Below the pieces are notes generated by a model. The model searched no databases. It was not told the origin of the DNA and was given only the letters and a program-made list of their open reading frames with translations. Positions 1-6,044 of a stretch of DNA of 23,542 nt are shown here, piece by piece. The stretch covers positions 1 through 23,542 of the forward strand of contig CAZVFX010000110.1 of assembly GCA_964626565.1 (NCBI GenBank). Reading direction: 5' to 3'. The stretch is from CAZVFX01 sp964626565. Its GTDB lineage: Bacteria > Myxococcota_A > UBA9042 > CAIXZC01. Position 1 is the stretch's first letter. Every line of letters starts with the position of its first letter. Made by a program: the position numbers and the translations under genes.

Positions 1-28
1 GAAACGAGAAACGAGAAACGAGAAACGG
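1..28. repeat. Tandem 7-bp repeat (gaaacga, four units)
   Basis: Four consecutive copies of a 7-base unit (gaaacga) occupy the extreme left edge, just beyond the stop codon of the first minus-strand gene. The array may continue outside the window. It is one of several short simple-repeat arrays found between genes here. No function can be assigned from sequence. Confidence 0.85.
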
Positions 29-31
29 TAG

Positions 32-682
32 TCAGTCTATCGGATTCTTCCCCGGAGTCTTGTTCCGGGGCAGTTGGAAAGTCTGAGTAGTCGCAATGCC
101 CATCTGGTCCCTGGCCTTGCGGCCGTCCGCAGTCTTGTACCGGCGCTTAGGGGGAGTGTGTTGCCGTTTCTTGCGGCGGGACGTGTCGCCCCTGGCACTG
201 TCCAACCCGTGGGGAATGAGTTGCTCGCGGGTGAAATCGTATTCGCTGCCGTTCGCGAACGGCTTTGGATCCAGCGATTCTGCATCGACGTTCAAGACGA
301 AGCCGTAGGCGGCCTCCACCGCTTCTACGAAGTCGACCGGGGGCAGATGAGATACGGCCCGCACCCAGCGCACCCGCACCAGGTTCGAGGGGTGCCGGAT
401 GTGTTCTGTGACCCTTCCGATAAATCTCACATCACAGGTGGAGCCGTCCTCGCACATGGCCTCAATGACCGCCAGAGATGAGTGACGGGGATTGGCCGGG
501 CCTACGAACAGCCCCTCGGTGGCGTTCAGTTCGACGCAGGCGACCACACTCCTGGCACTCTCGGAGAAAAGCACAAATTCCGAGGTGGGGGGAGCCCGGA
601 GAGGACCGGAAGCCGCAGCGTCGTCCGCCAAGTCCACATCTTCCGGTGGATCTGAGTTGTTTACAAAACGTAGGTCATCCAT
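32..682 (-). CDS. Hypothetical protein with PilZ-like core and basic C-terminal tail
   Basis: A cytoplasmic protein of about 216 residues with no signal peptide or membrane segment. After a disordered acidic N-terminus (about 30 residues), residues 35-125 have the pattern of a small beta-barrel of PilZ type. A hydrophobic strand runs into LNATEGLFVG, which resembles the PilZ D/N-x-S-x-x-G element, and then into an RVRWVR strand. The usual upstream RxxxR c-di-GMP motif is not clear, so nucleotide binding is doubtful. The last 60 residues are rich in Arg, Lys and Thr and look unstructured, possibly contacting nucleic acid. I chose the ATG at 682 because a G-rich Shine-Dalgarno-like stretch precedes it. 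A TTG five codons upstream (697) is also open. It lies 96 bp downstream of the NTF2-like lipoprotein gene on the same strand. The family assignment is tentative. Confidence 0.6.
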   Translation of the reverse strand: MDDLRFVNNSDPPEDVDLADDAAASGPLRAPPTSEFVLFSESARSVVACVELNATEGLFVGPANPRHSSLAVIEAMCEDGSTCDVRFIGRVTEHIRHPSNLVRVRWVRAVSHLPPVDFVEAVEAAYGFVLNVDAESLDPKPFANGSEYDFTREQLIPHGLDSARGDTSRRKKRQHTPPKRRYKTADGRKARDQMGIATTQTFQLPRNKTPGKNPID

Positions 683-695
683 GGCCTGCCCCGGC

Positions 696-777
696 AATTT
701 TGGTACGCTACTAGTTCCTATCGGATTCTGTCCAACTCACAACCTGAGGTACGCTACCGTGAGAATGTACCAAAAAT
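696..777. other. Intergenic spacer with paired short repeats
   Basis: The gap between the lipoprotein stop and the PilZ-like start contains attttggtac (697-706), its near-perfect inverse gtaccaaaaat (767-777), and two direct copies of ggtacgctac (702-711 and 748-757). This symmetry could be an operator, or a weak terminator hairpin for the lipoprotein gene. No convincing promoter was recognised. Confidence 0.4.
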
Positions 778-778
778 G

Positions 779-1252
779 CTAAAGTCCCGCAACAATTTTC
801 CAACGTCCATCCTCAATAATAAAATCGAGGCGATTCTTGTCCTTGGCCGTAGCCCACCCTTCGAGACCCCCTTCAATATACTGGAAAGTCATCTCCCAGG
901 CGACAAAGACGCTGGCTTCCCTTCCTTTGATCAAGACGCTGTCGACGTCCAGCTTGTAGACAACTTTCTTCACGTTGTCCCGTAAGACCGGCAGGGCTTT
1001 CTGGATCAGCCCCTCGAAACCGTAGTCGTCCGAGGCCTCAGCCGTGGTTGATGCGTTTTCGAAATAGCGACGGGAAACAAGGGTCGCAACCGTGCCTACA
1101 TCCCGAGTCTCCACCGCCTTGCGGTAGGCCTCCACGGTGTCCACCAGTTCACGGTTCTCCGGCGTGTCGGGAACGCTGGTTCCCTCGATATGGGCGGGCC
1201 CGCAAGAAACGAGCAATACAGACAGCATCAGAAGCGCCAAACTTGTTCTCAT
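779..1252 (-). CDS. Lipoprotein with NTF2/SnoaL-like domain
   Basis: A 157-residue exported lipoprotein. The N-terminus is a short hydrophobic signal ending in a lipobox (LLVSC, Cys17). After a short linker the rest matches the general pattern of an NTF2/SnoaL-like alpha+beta cone. There is a helical start (NRELVDTVEAYRKAVETRD), a V-A-T-L-V-S-R-R-Y segment, and three or four strands ending in an R-L-D-F-I-I-E-D-G-R-W-K-I-V edge typical of such folds. This fold serves many roles (ligand binding, enzymes, scaffolds), so no reaction is assigned. GGAGG sits five bases before the ATG at 1252. It lies 185 bp downstream of the outer-membrane barrel gene, with simple-repeat arrays between them, so co-transcription is uncertain. 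Confidence 0.75.
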   Translation of the reverse strand: MRTSLALLMLSVLLVSCGPAHIEGTSVPDTPENRELVDTVEAYRKAVETRDVGTVATLVSRRYFENASTTAEASDDYGFEGLIQKALPVLRDNVKKVVYKLDVDSVLIKGREASVFVAWEMTFQYIEGGLEGWATAKDKNRLDFIIEDGRWKIVAGL

Positions 1253-1345
1253 CCCTTCCTCCGATTCGCCAACGAAAACGACTGGAATCCACGTTGGTCA
1301 GAACACAACTATACCCGGAAATATTTCATTATCAACTACAACGGA

Positions 1346-1439
1346 CAGGCGTGGAGGCGTGGAGGCATGGAGGCGTGGAGGGTATTCCCGACGCGGTTGC
1401 CGTACCTTCAAGCCCTCAAGCCTTCAAGCCTCCAAGCCT
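1346..1439. repeat. Two 8-bp tandem arrays in inverted orientation
   Basis: Positions 1346-1381 hold about 4.5 units of an 8-mer (aggcgtgg, one unit aggcatgg). Positions 1408-1439 hold four units of tcaagcct-type 8-mers, whose complement is aggcttga/aggcttgg. The two arrays are therefore related units in opposite orientation. The second abuts the TAG stop of the barrel protein at 1438-1440. Folding into a long imperfect hairpin could act as a terminator. Confidence 0.75.
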
Positions 1440-2850
1440 AGAAAGTAAAGGCCGCGCCTACGCCGAACTGAAACGTGTCGGTGGTCTCATAGGCCGCTTC
1501 GTCTCCCGGTTCGAGGTCGTCGGCCAGTTGCCAGTAGACTGAATAGATGCCGTACAGGAATAGCGGCCCCGTCATCTGCATCCGGCCTTCCGCTACCATG
1601 TATGACTCATCAAGCGAGAAGAGCTCATCGAGGCCGTCGAAATTGCGCCGGGCGTAGTAGCCGGTGAGCTTGAATCCCGCAATCGCGGGCAGGTCCGCGC
1701 GCAGCATGACGCTGGCGTTGTCCGGTCCCTGGTAGTCTTCGTACGCTCCGCCAACTCCCAACAGCCCCAGTACGTTTGCGTACAGTTCGCCGTAAAACCC
1801 GTGCCTCGCCTCCAAACCGTCCGCCTCCTCGAAGTACCGCTGTTTTGGCACCTGCGCCTTCGAAACCGACGGGTCCAGAGGCAGGTAGGACAGTTTCTCG
1901 AGATCGTAGAGAGTGTTGAAATAGGTGGGGCCGTATCGGGCCGATATGAGCCTGTACTCCAGGCGCAGTTCAGCTTCACTGTCCAGCACTGCAAAATCGG
2001 TGAGCACGCCCAGATGATAACCGGCCGACGAGAATTTCTGAGTGTTCAGGTCCATGTACGGCGTAATCGCAATTTCGGGGGTCCGCAAGACTTCCAGAGC
2101 GATATCGATGCCCGCGAACCAGGCCGTTCGGGAATCGAACTGCACGTTGTTGGCGGAGTCGGTTTTGGGCACCTGTCCGCCAGTGGTGTCCTCCATGGTG
2201 ATCTCCCACGGGGCGAGGAAATCCGAGGCAAAAGTGGTGCCTACCACCAGCCGGTCGAGCAACGGGTTTTCGTCCTCCATTGCGATAAAAAACGGCCTCG
2301 CATACCCGCGCACGGCCACCAGGTTCCATTTCAGCACATCATTAGTCATGAACTCCGCCCCTCCCTCGTCCAGATTCACCTTGGTGGAAAGGCCGGTGTG
2401 GTAGTGGTCAAGCTCCAGCGTGTTGTAGTAACGGTGCACGATGGTGCCGTGGCCCACAGATGCGGCAGCCAGTTCGCCCGCCCTCAGATAGAAAGGATCC
2501 CGCGGTTTTCCGTACTGGAAGAAACGCATGATCCGGGTCCAGTCCGAAGGTTCATCCCAATCCTCTTCACGATACCATTCGTCCTGCTCGGGCGCATTGT
2601 CGATGGCCCGGATCTTCAGCGGTACCTGAATGCCGATCATGATCTTGTCGACGGAAATAACCGTCCCGATGCCGAGGGTCAGAAAGTAGTCCTCGCCGTA
2701 TAACCCAAAGCCCGCCATGGCTTCACCGGTAGCACTGGAGCCTGAGCCTTGCACTCCGAGGGGCGGCACCGCACCGGGAGTCTGGGCATGGGCAGGAATC
2801 GCGATCACCACGAGGAACAGTGCCAGGATAGTGGAAAAAACTCGGGGCAT
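1438..2850 (-). CDS. Outer-membrane beta-barrel protein
   Basis: A 470-residue exported protein of unknown specific function. Residues 1-22 form a signal peptide ending AHA. The remainder alternates hydrophobic and polar residues in many short Tyr/Phe/Trp-rich strands, for example near YHLGVLTDFAV and ELRLEYRLIS. The last residue is Phe, in FGVGAAFTF, the C-terminal signature recognised by the Bam machinery for barrel insertion. No porin or TonB family could be named. The start is well supported by GGAGGT six bases upstream of the ATG at 2850. It is divergent from the queE-like gene with only 51 bp between start codons, so their promoters must overlap. It is followed on the same strand by an NTF2-like lipoprotein. 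Confidence 0.8.
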   Translation of the reverse strand: MPRVFSTILALFLVVIAIPAHAQTPGAVPPLGVQGSGSSATGEAMAGFGLYGEDYFLTLGIGTVISVDKIMIGIQVPLKIRAIDNAPEQDEWYREEDWDEPSDWTRIMRFFQYGKPRDPFYLRAGELAAASVGHGTIVHRYYNTLELDHYHTGLSTKVNLDEGGAEFMTNDVLKWNLVAVRGYARPFFIAMEDENPLLDRLVVGTTFASDFLAPWEITMEDTTGGQVPKTDSANNVQFDSRTAWFAGIDIALEVLRTPEIAITPYMDLNTQKFSSAGYHLGVLTDFAVLDSEAELRLEYRLISARYGPTYFNTLYDLEKLSYLPLDPSVSKAQVPKQRYFEEADGLEARHGFYGELYANVLGLLGVGGAYEDYQGPDNASVMLRADLPAIAGFKLTGYYARRNFDGLDELFSLDESYMVAEGRMQMTGPLFLYGIYSVYWQLADDLEPGDEAAYETTDTFQFGVGAAFTF

Positions 2851-2866
2851 GTTTGACCTCCATTGC

Positions 2867-2894
2867 TTGTCAAACGCGATTGCAAGTGTACACT
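2867..2894 (+). promoter_or_regulatory. Candidate sigma70 promoter for the queE-like gene
   Basis: A -35-like TTGTCA (2867-2872) and a -10-like TACACT (2889-2894) are separated by 16 bp. Initiation would fall at or just before the first candidate start codon (2902), giving a nearly leaderless message. The element lies inside the 51-bp divergent spacer. Support is the box match only. Confidence 0.35.
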
Positions 2895-2901
2895 ACACGA
2901 G

Positions 2902-3555
2902 ATGACGAAAGAAATGAACATTCGATGCACGGTCAATGAAACCTACAGGTGTCTTGTCGGCGAGTCTCTGTCGTCCGGACTAACCGCGTTGCTGGTGAGA
3001 TTCACCGGCTGCAACCTGTCTTGCGCCTACTGCGACACCAGGTACGCTTGCGACCAGCCGGGGCAGCGAACCACGGTTGGCCAACTGGTCGATAGCCTGG
3101 AGCGTTCCGGACTCAAGAGGCTTCTACTCACTGGCGGTGAACCCCTCATGCAACCGGAAGCAGCCGCCGCGCTTTGCGACCAAGCCTTGAGCCTCGGCGC
3201 CTCCGTATTCGTTGAATCCAACGGCACACTCTCCACCAGCACCCTGCCCCAAGATGTGGTGAAGATCCTCGACGTCAAAACCCCGGGAGCCAAGCCCTCC
3301 GTCCCCTTCCTGGATACCAATCTTGACAATCTCGCCGAGCAGGACCAACTCAAGTTCGTGGTCACCTCTTTTGAAGACTGCCGGTGGGCGCTGGATTTCC
3401 TTCGCACACGGAAGCCGGACCTGGACCCGGCGAACATAATCTTCTCCCCCGCATCCCCCGCGTTTGAGCCGCCCGCGCTGGCCCAATGGCTCCTCGAAGA
3501 GCGGCTTCCCTACAGGTTCCAGATTCAACTCCACAAAGCGCTGGGCTTACGCTAA
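2902..3555 (+). CDS. queE: 7-carboxy-7-deazaguanine synthase-like radical SAM protein (QueE)
   Basis: QueE converts 6-carboxytetrahydropterin to 7-carboxy-7-deazaguanine in queuosine precursor synthesis, using a [4Fe-4S] cluster and SAM. The cluster motif CNLSCAYC (Cys37, Cys41, Cys44 from the start used here) has the CxxxCxxC spacing. It is preceded by LVRFTGC and followed by DTRYA, both typical of QueE, and a GGEP motif follows at LLTGGEPLMQ. About 217 residues is normal for the family. The usual F-x-S-I-Q-G-E-G segment is replaced by YRCLVGESLSSG. The start is uncertain: ATG at 2902 or 2914. An in-frame ATG at 2863 would lie within the promoter and the divergent gene's leader. No queC, queD or queF is seen nearby. 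Whether it feeds tRNA queuosine or another deazapurine pathway cannot be told. Confidence 0.88.
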   Translation: MTKEMNIRCTVNETYRCLVGESLSSGLTALLVRFTGCNLSCAYCDTRYACDQPGQRTTVGQLVDSLERSGLKRLLLTGGEPLMQPEAAAALCDQALSLGASVFVESNGTLSTSTLPQDVVKILDVKTPGAKPSVPFLDTNLDNLAEQDQLKFVVTSFEDCRWALDFLRTRKPDLDPANIIFSPASPAFEPPALAQWLLEERLPYRFQIQLHKALGLR

Positions 3556-3617
3556 CTGAATAACTCGCACGCACGCGCCGTCAATCCACCGACTGTGACC
3601 AGCCCCGGGAGGCGATG

Positions 3618-4616
3618 ATGACCGCGAAAATATCACCCTTTTTCTTAATAGGTTTGCTCCTTCTTCCTGCAGCACTGGACGCCCAACCGCGTCATCGAGG
3701 CCACGCCCGGTACGCAAAAGCCCGCCATGCCTGGCGCGGGCATGCGGTGCGCCATGTCTGGCGCCCTCGAGTCCGTGTTGTCACCCCGTTCGTTTCGGTG
3801 GACGCAGCTCTTCCCCTTTGGGGAATCCACGCGGCGGTGGTGCATCATGACAGCTATGTGGAAGAGGACTACGGATACGAGGATAGCTACGAAGGAAACG
3901 ACGAAGAATACGGCTACGGCGACGGCTACGGCGACGGCTACGGCTACGGCGATGAAGGCAACTACGCAGTCGAAGGCAACTGCGAGGGACACGGTGAGCT
4001 GGAGGTCGAGGAAATCAGGCATAATGCCGACCACATGTTCGCTGACCTCGAGGCCGAGGCGAGGATACACGAGCAGCCGGCTCATCAACCTGAGGCTATG
4101 CCGGAAGTGGAGGCTTTCGACGAGGTGGATTTCGAGCACGAGAACTATGGAACCATGGAGCCGGAACCCATGGCTCCGGCCCACTTTCCCTCAGCCCGGT
4201 CCGGTGACGACAAGTACAATCGGGAAATGGAGGGGGAGATCCTCCAACTTATCAACGAAGAGCGCTCAGCTCGAGGATTGGAGTCGCTGCGTCCCAACTC
4301 GCAACTTCGCGAAGCAGCCCGGCAACATAGCAAAGAGATGAATGAGCTGGACTACTTCTCCCACGAATCGCCGGTAGAAGCCTACGAAACCCTGCCCATG
4401 CGACTGCGCAACGCAGGAGTCGCCAAATACGGTTGGGCCGGAGAGAATATAGCCATGTCCACCGCGGCCTCGGCTGAGCGTTTTGTGCAAATGTGGATGA
4501 ACAGCCCGGGGCACAGAGCCAACATCTTGAAACCCGAATTCGAATTCAGCGGCATCGGAGTCTACGGCAGCGGGCAAAGCCTCCACGCCACCCAGGTGTT
4601 CTCTTCATCACGGTAG
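3618..4616 (+). CDS. Secreted CAP (SCP/PR1)-domain protein with basic and Tyr-Gly-Asp-rich N-terminal regions
   Basis: A 332-residue exported protein. A signal peptide (about residues 1-22) is followed by a His/Arg-rich basic stretch (24-54). An acidic low-complexity segment (80-115) follows, dominated by Tyr, Gly and Asp and encoded by near-identical 12-base units. An acidic linker comes next, and the last 125 residues are a CAP domain. CAP hallmarks include INEERSARGLESL, HSKEMNELDYFSH, the GENIA core and the SPGHRANIL signature. Bacterial CAP proteins act outside the cytoplasm, and most have no assigned activity. GGGAGG at 3607-3612 favours the second ATG (3618) over the one at 3615. Its 3' end overlaps the convergent FGE-like gene by 9 nt, so there is no terminator space. 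Confidence 0.85.
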   Translation: MTAKISPFFLIGLLLLPAALDAQPRHRGHARYAKARHAWRGHAVRHVWRPRVRVVTPFVSVDAALPLWGIHAAVVHHDSYVEEDYGYEDSYEGNDEEYGYGDGYGDGYGYGDEGNYAVEGNCEGHGELEVEEIRHNADHMFADLEAEARIHEQPAHQPEAMPEVEAFDEVDFEHENYGTMEPEPMAPAHFPSARSGDDKYNREMEGEILQLINEERSARGLESLRPNSQLREAARQHSKEMNELDYFSHESPVEAYETLPMRLRNAGVAKYGWAGENIAMSTAASAERFVQMWMNSPGHRANILKPEFEFSGIGVYGSGQSLHATQVFSSSR

Positions 4617-5510
4617 GTCACCGGCACAGCGAATACCCATACTCACGCTCTTGGTTTCCTGTTCTGCGAGGTTGCGTTTGTTCACCACGAGCACCGTCGG
4701 GTCATCGGTAAACGACCCCCCGGCGACGTAACGCAGCGTCTCTCCCTCGACACGAACCTTTTCTGCCTCGCTCTTCGGATCAGTCTCGCAGGTTGAATGG
4801 GTTGAAGAAGTCCATTCGATGACGTTGCCCGCCATGTGCAGCACCCCATAGGGAGACGCACCGCCAGGAAGGCTGTCCGCCGGGAAAGTGGCGTCGGTGC
4901 CGCAGCCCCTTCCTGCCGGGCTGTGAAAGCCGGCGAGAGTGCAATCGGCGGGGCCATCGCCCCACGGATATTTTCTACCGTCTGCGCCGCCCGAAGCCTG
5001 CAGCCACTCTTCAATCGTAGGCAGCCTGAAGCCCGCAAATTCGCAATAGTCCCGGGCCCCCTCCCAGCGCACGCAGTTCATGGGGTGGTCGGGCATGAAT
5101 TCCGCGCCGAAGTTGCAGAACTTCGAGTAGGCGTGGTTTTGGAAATGCTCGGGAAGGCATTTTCCCGCGTCCACGCACGCACTGAAATCAGAGACTGTCA
5201 CCTCGGTTCGGCCGATGAGGAACGGTTGCACCGTCGCGGGCGCGCATTCCGCCTCCGGGTCGTAGCAGACCTTCACCTCACCGCCCGGAATTTCCAGCAA
5301 CGCCCTGGGCTCAACTACAGCCACCGTCCGCGCTGTGGCAGCCTCGGTGCGAGCCTCCACCGGTTCCGCTTTCGCCAGGGGCTGGCTCGAGTCGTGTATG
5401 CGTGCGCTGAACCACATGGCCGGCAGTATGATCCCGTTGGAAGCCAGATGGATCGGCACGTTTGGCATAGGCACTGCGAACAGGATCAAAAACCAGGTCA
5501 TCCCCATCAT
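4608..5510 (-). CDS. FGE-sulfatase (SUMF1)-family exported protein
   Basis: A 300-residue protein with a hydrophobic N-terminus (signal or anchor). A formylglycine-generating-enzyme-type domain runs from about residue 72 to the end. Family marks are IPGGEV near its start, the GRTEVTVSDF strand, P-M-N-C-V-R-W-E-G-A-R-D-Y-C, FRLPTIEEW, YPWGDG, GNVIEWT and a final MGIRCAG. Authentic FGEs carry a copper-binding R-x-C-x4-C pair before this last motif. Here the segment reads NKRNLAEQETKSVS with no Cys pair, so sulfatase activation is unlikely. Such variants are often structural or cofactor-binding. Seven Cys residues lie in the domain, suggesting disulphides in the periplasm. Its ATG overlaps the stop of the MopE-type lipoprotein gene (ATGA), implying translational coupling and a shared pathway. 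Confidence 0.82.
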   Translation of the reverse strand: MMGMTWFLILFAVPMPNVPIHLASNGIILPAMWFSARIHDSSQPLAKAEPVEARTEAATARTVAVVEPRALLEIPGGEVKVCYDPEAECAPATVQPFLIGRTEVTVSDFSACVDAGKCLPEHFQNHAYSKFCNFGAEFMPDHPMNCVRWEGARDYCEFAGFRLPTIEEWLQASGGADGRKYPWGDGPADCTLAGFHSPAGRGCGTDATFPADSLPGGASPYGVLHMAGNVIEWTSSTHSTCETDPKSEAEKVRVEGETLRYVAGGSFTDDPTVLVVNKRNLAEQETKSVSMGIRCAGDLP

Positions 5511-6034
5511 CCTCGGCCTCCTCCTCCCTCGCGGCAGTAGTTGTCGCAGTGCGCGCTATCGGGACAATCGGTGTCGAAGTTGCACGGCGACGAGCACCAG
5601 TACGACGGCTCGACCTCGCCGGAAGGCAGGCAATCGAGGTCCTCGTCGCACTCGGTGCTGCTGATACATCCCTCGAAGTATCCCTTTTTGGCCGGTTCGT
5701 TGCACCCCTCATCTATCGAACCGTCGCAGTCGTCATCCTGCATGTTGCCGCAGATTTCCTCCACCGGCTCGCAAGGCCCCCACTCACCCCAGTCGTCGCA
5801 GGTCTTGTACCCCTCGCCATCGCATCGCGATACACAGTACACCGTCGTCCCCGACTCGCAGCCTACGCCACCGCCACCGCCGCTCGACGAACTACCCTTG
5901 GTGTCCTCCGGCCGCTCACCGGTAAGCGCGTACAGCAGGTCGCCGTCTTCGACCTCCGTGCAGGCAGAAGGAACGGTGAGCCATACTGCGGCTGCCAATG
6001 CTGCCAAAACGACTCTTCTCCGGCCGTTCTTCAT
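5507..6034 (-). CDS. Cys-rich MopE-type probable lipoprotein
   Basis: About 175 residues. The N-terminus is basic then hydrophobic and ends at Cys25 in TVPSAC, an acceptable though imperfect lipobox. A Ser/Gly linker follows, then a Cys-dense region. It includes EEICGNMQDDDCDGSIDEGC, the MopE/EICNGxDDDCDG-type motif common in exported proteins of Myxococcota and related groups. The following CxxxxxCxxDLDC and CNFDTDCPDSAHC stretches are EGF-like or Dickkopf-like in spacing. Roles proposed for this motif include metal binding, but that is not shown here. GAGGT about eight bases upstream favours the ATG at 6034. A GTG three codons earlier (6043) is possible. It lies 10 bp after the thioredoxin/PEGA gene and overlaps the FGE-like gene by 4 nt. 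Confidence 0.78.
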   Translation of the reverse strand: MKNGRRRVVLAALAAAVWLTVPSACTEVEDGDLLYALTGERPEDTKGSSSSGGGGGVGCESGTTVYCVSRCDGEGYKTCDDWGEWGPCEPVEEICGNMQDDDCDGSIDEGCNEPAKKGYFEGCISSTECDEDLDCLPSGEVEPSYWCSSPCNFDTDCPDSAHCDNYCREGGGGRG

Positions 6035-6044
6035 CCCCAGCACC

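Noticed and set aside
1..28. CRISPR array at the left edge
   Set aside because: The unit is only 7 bases with no spacers, so it is a simple tandem repeat.
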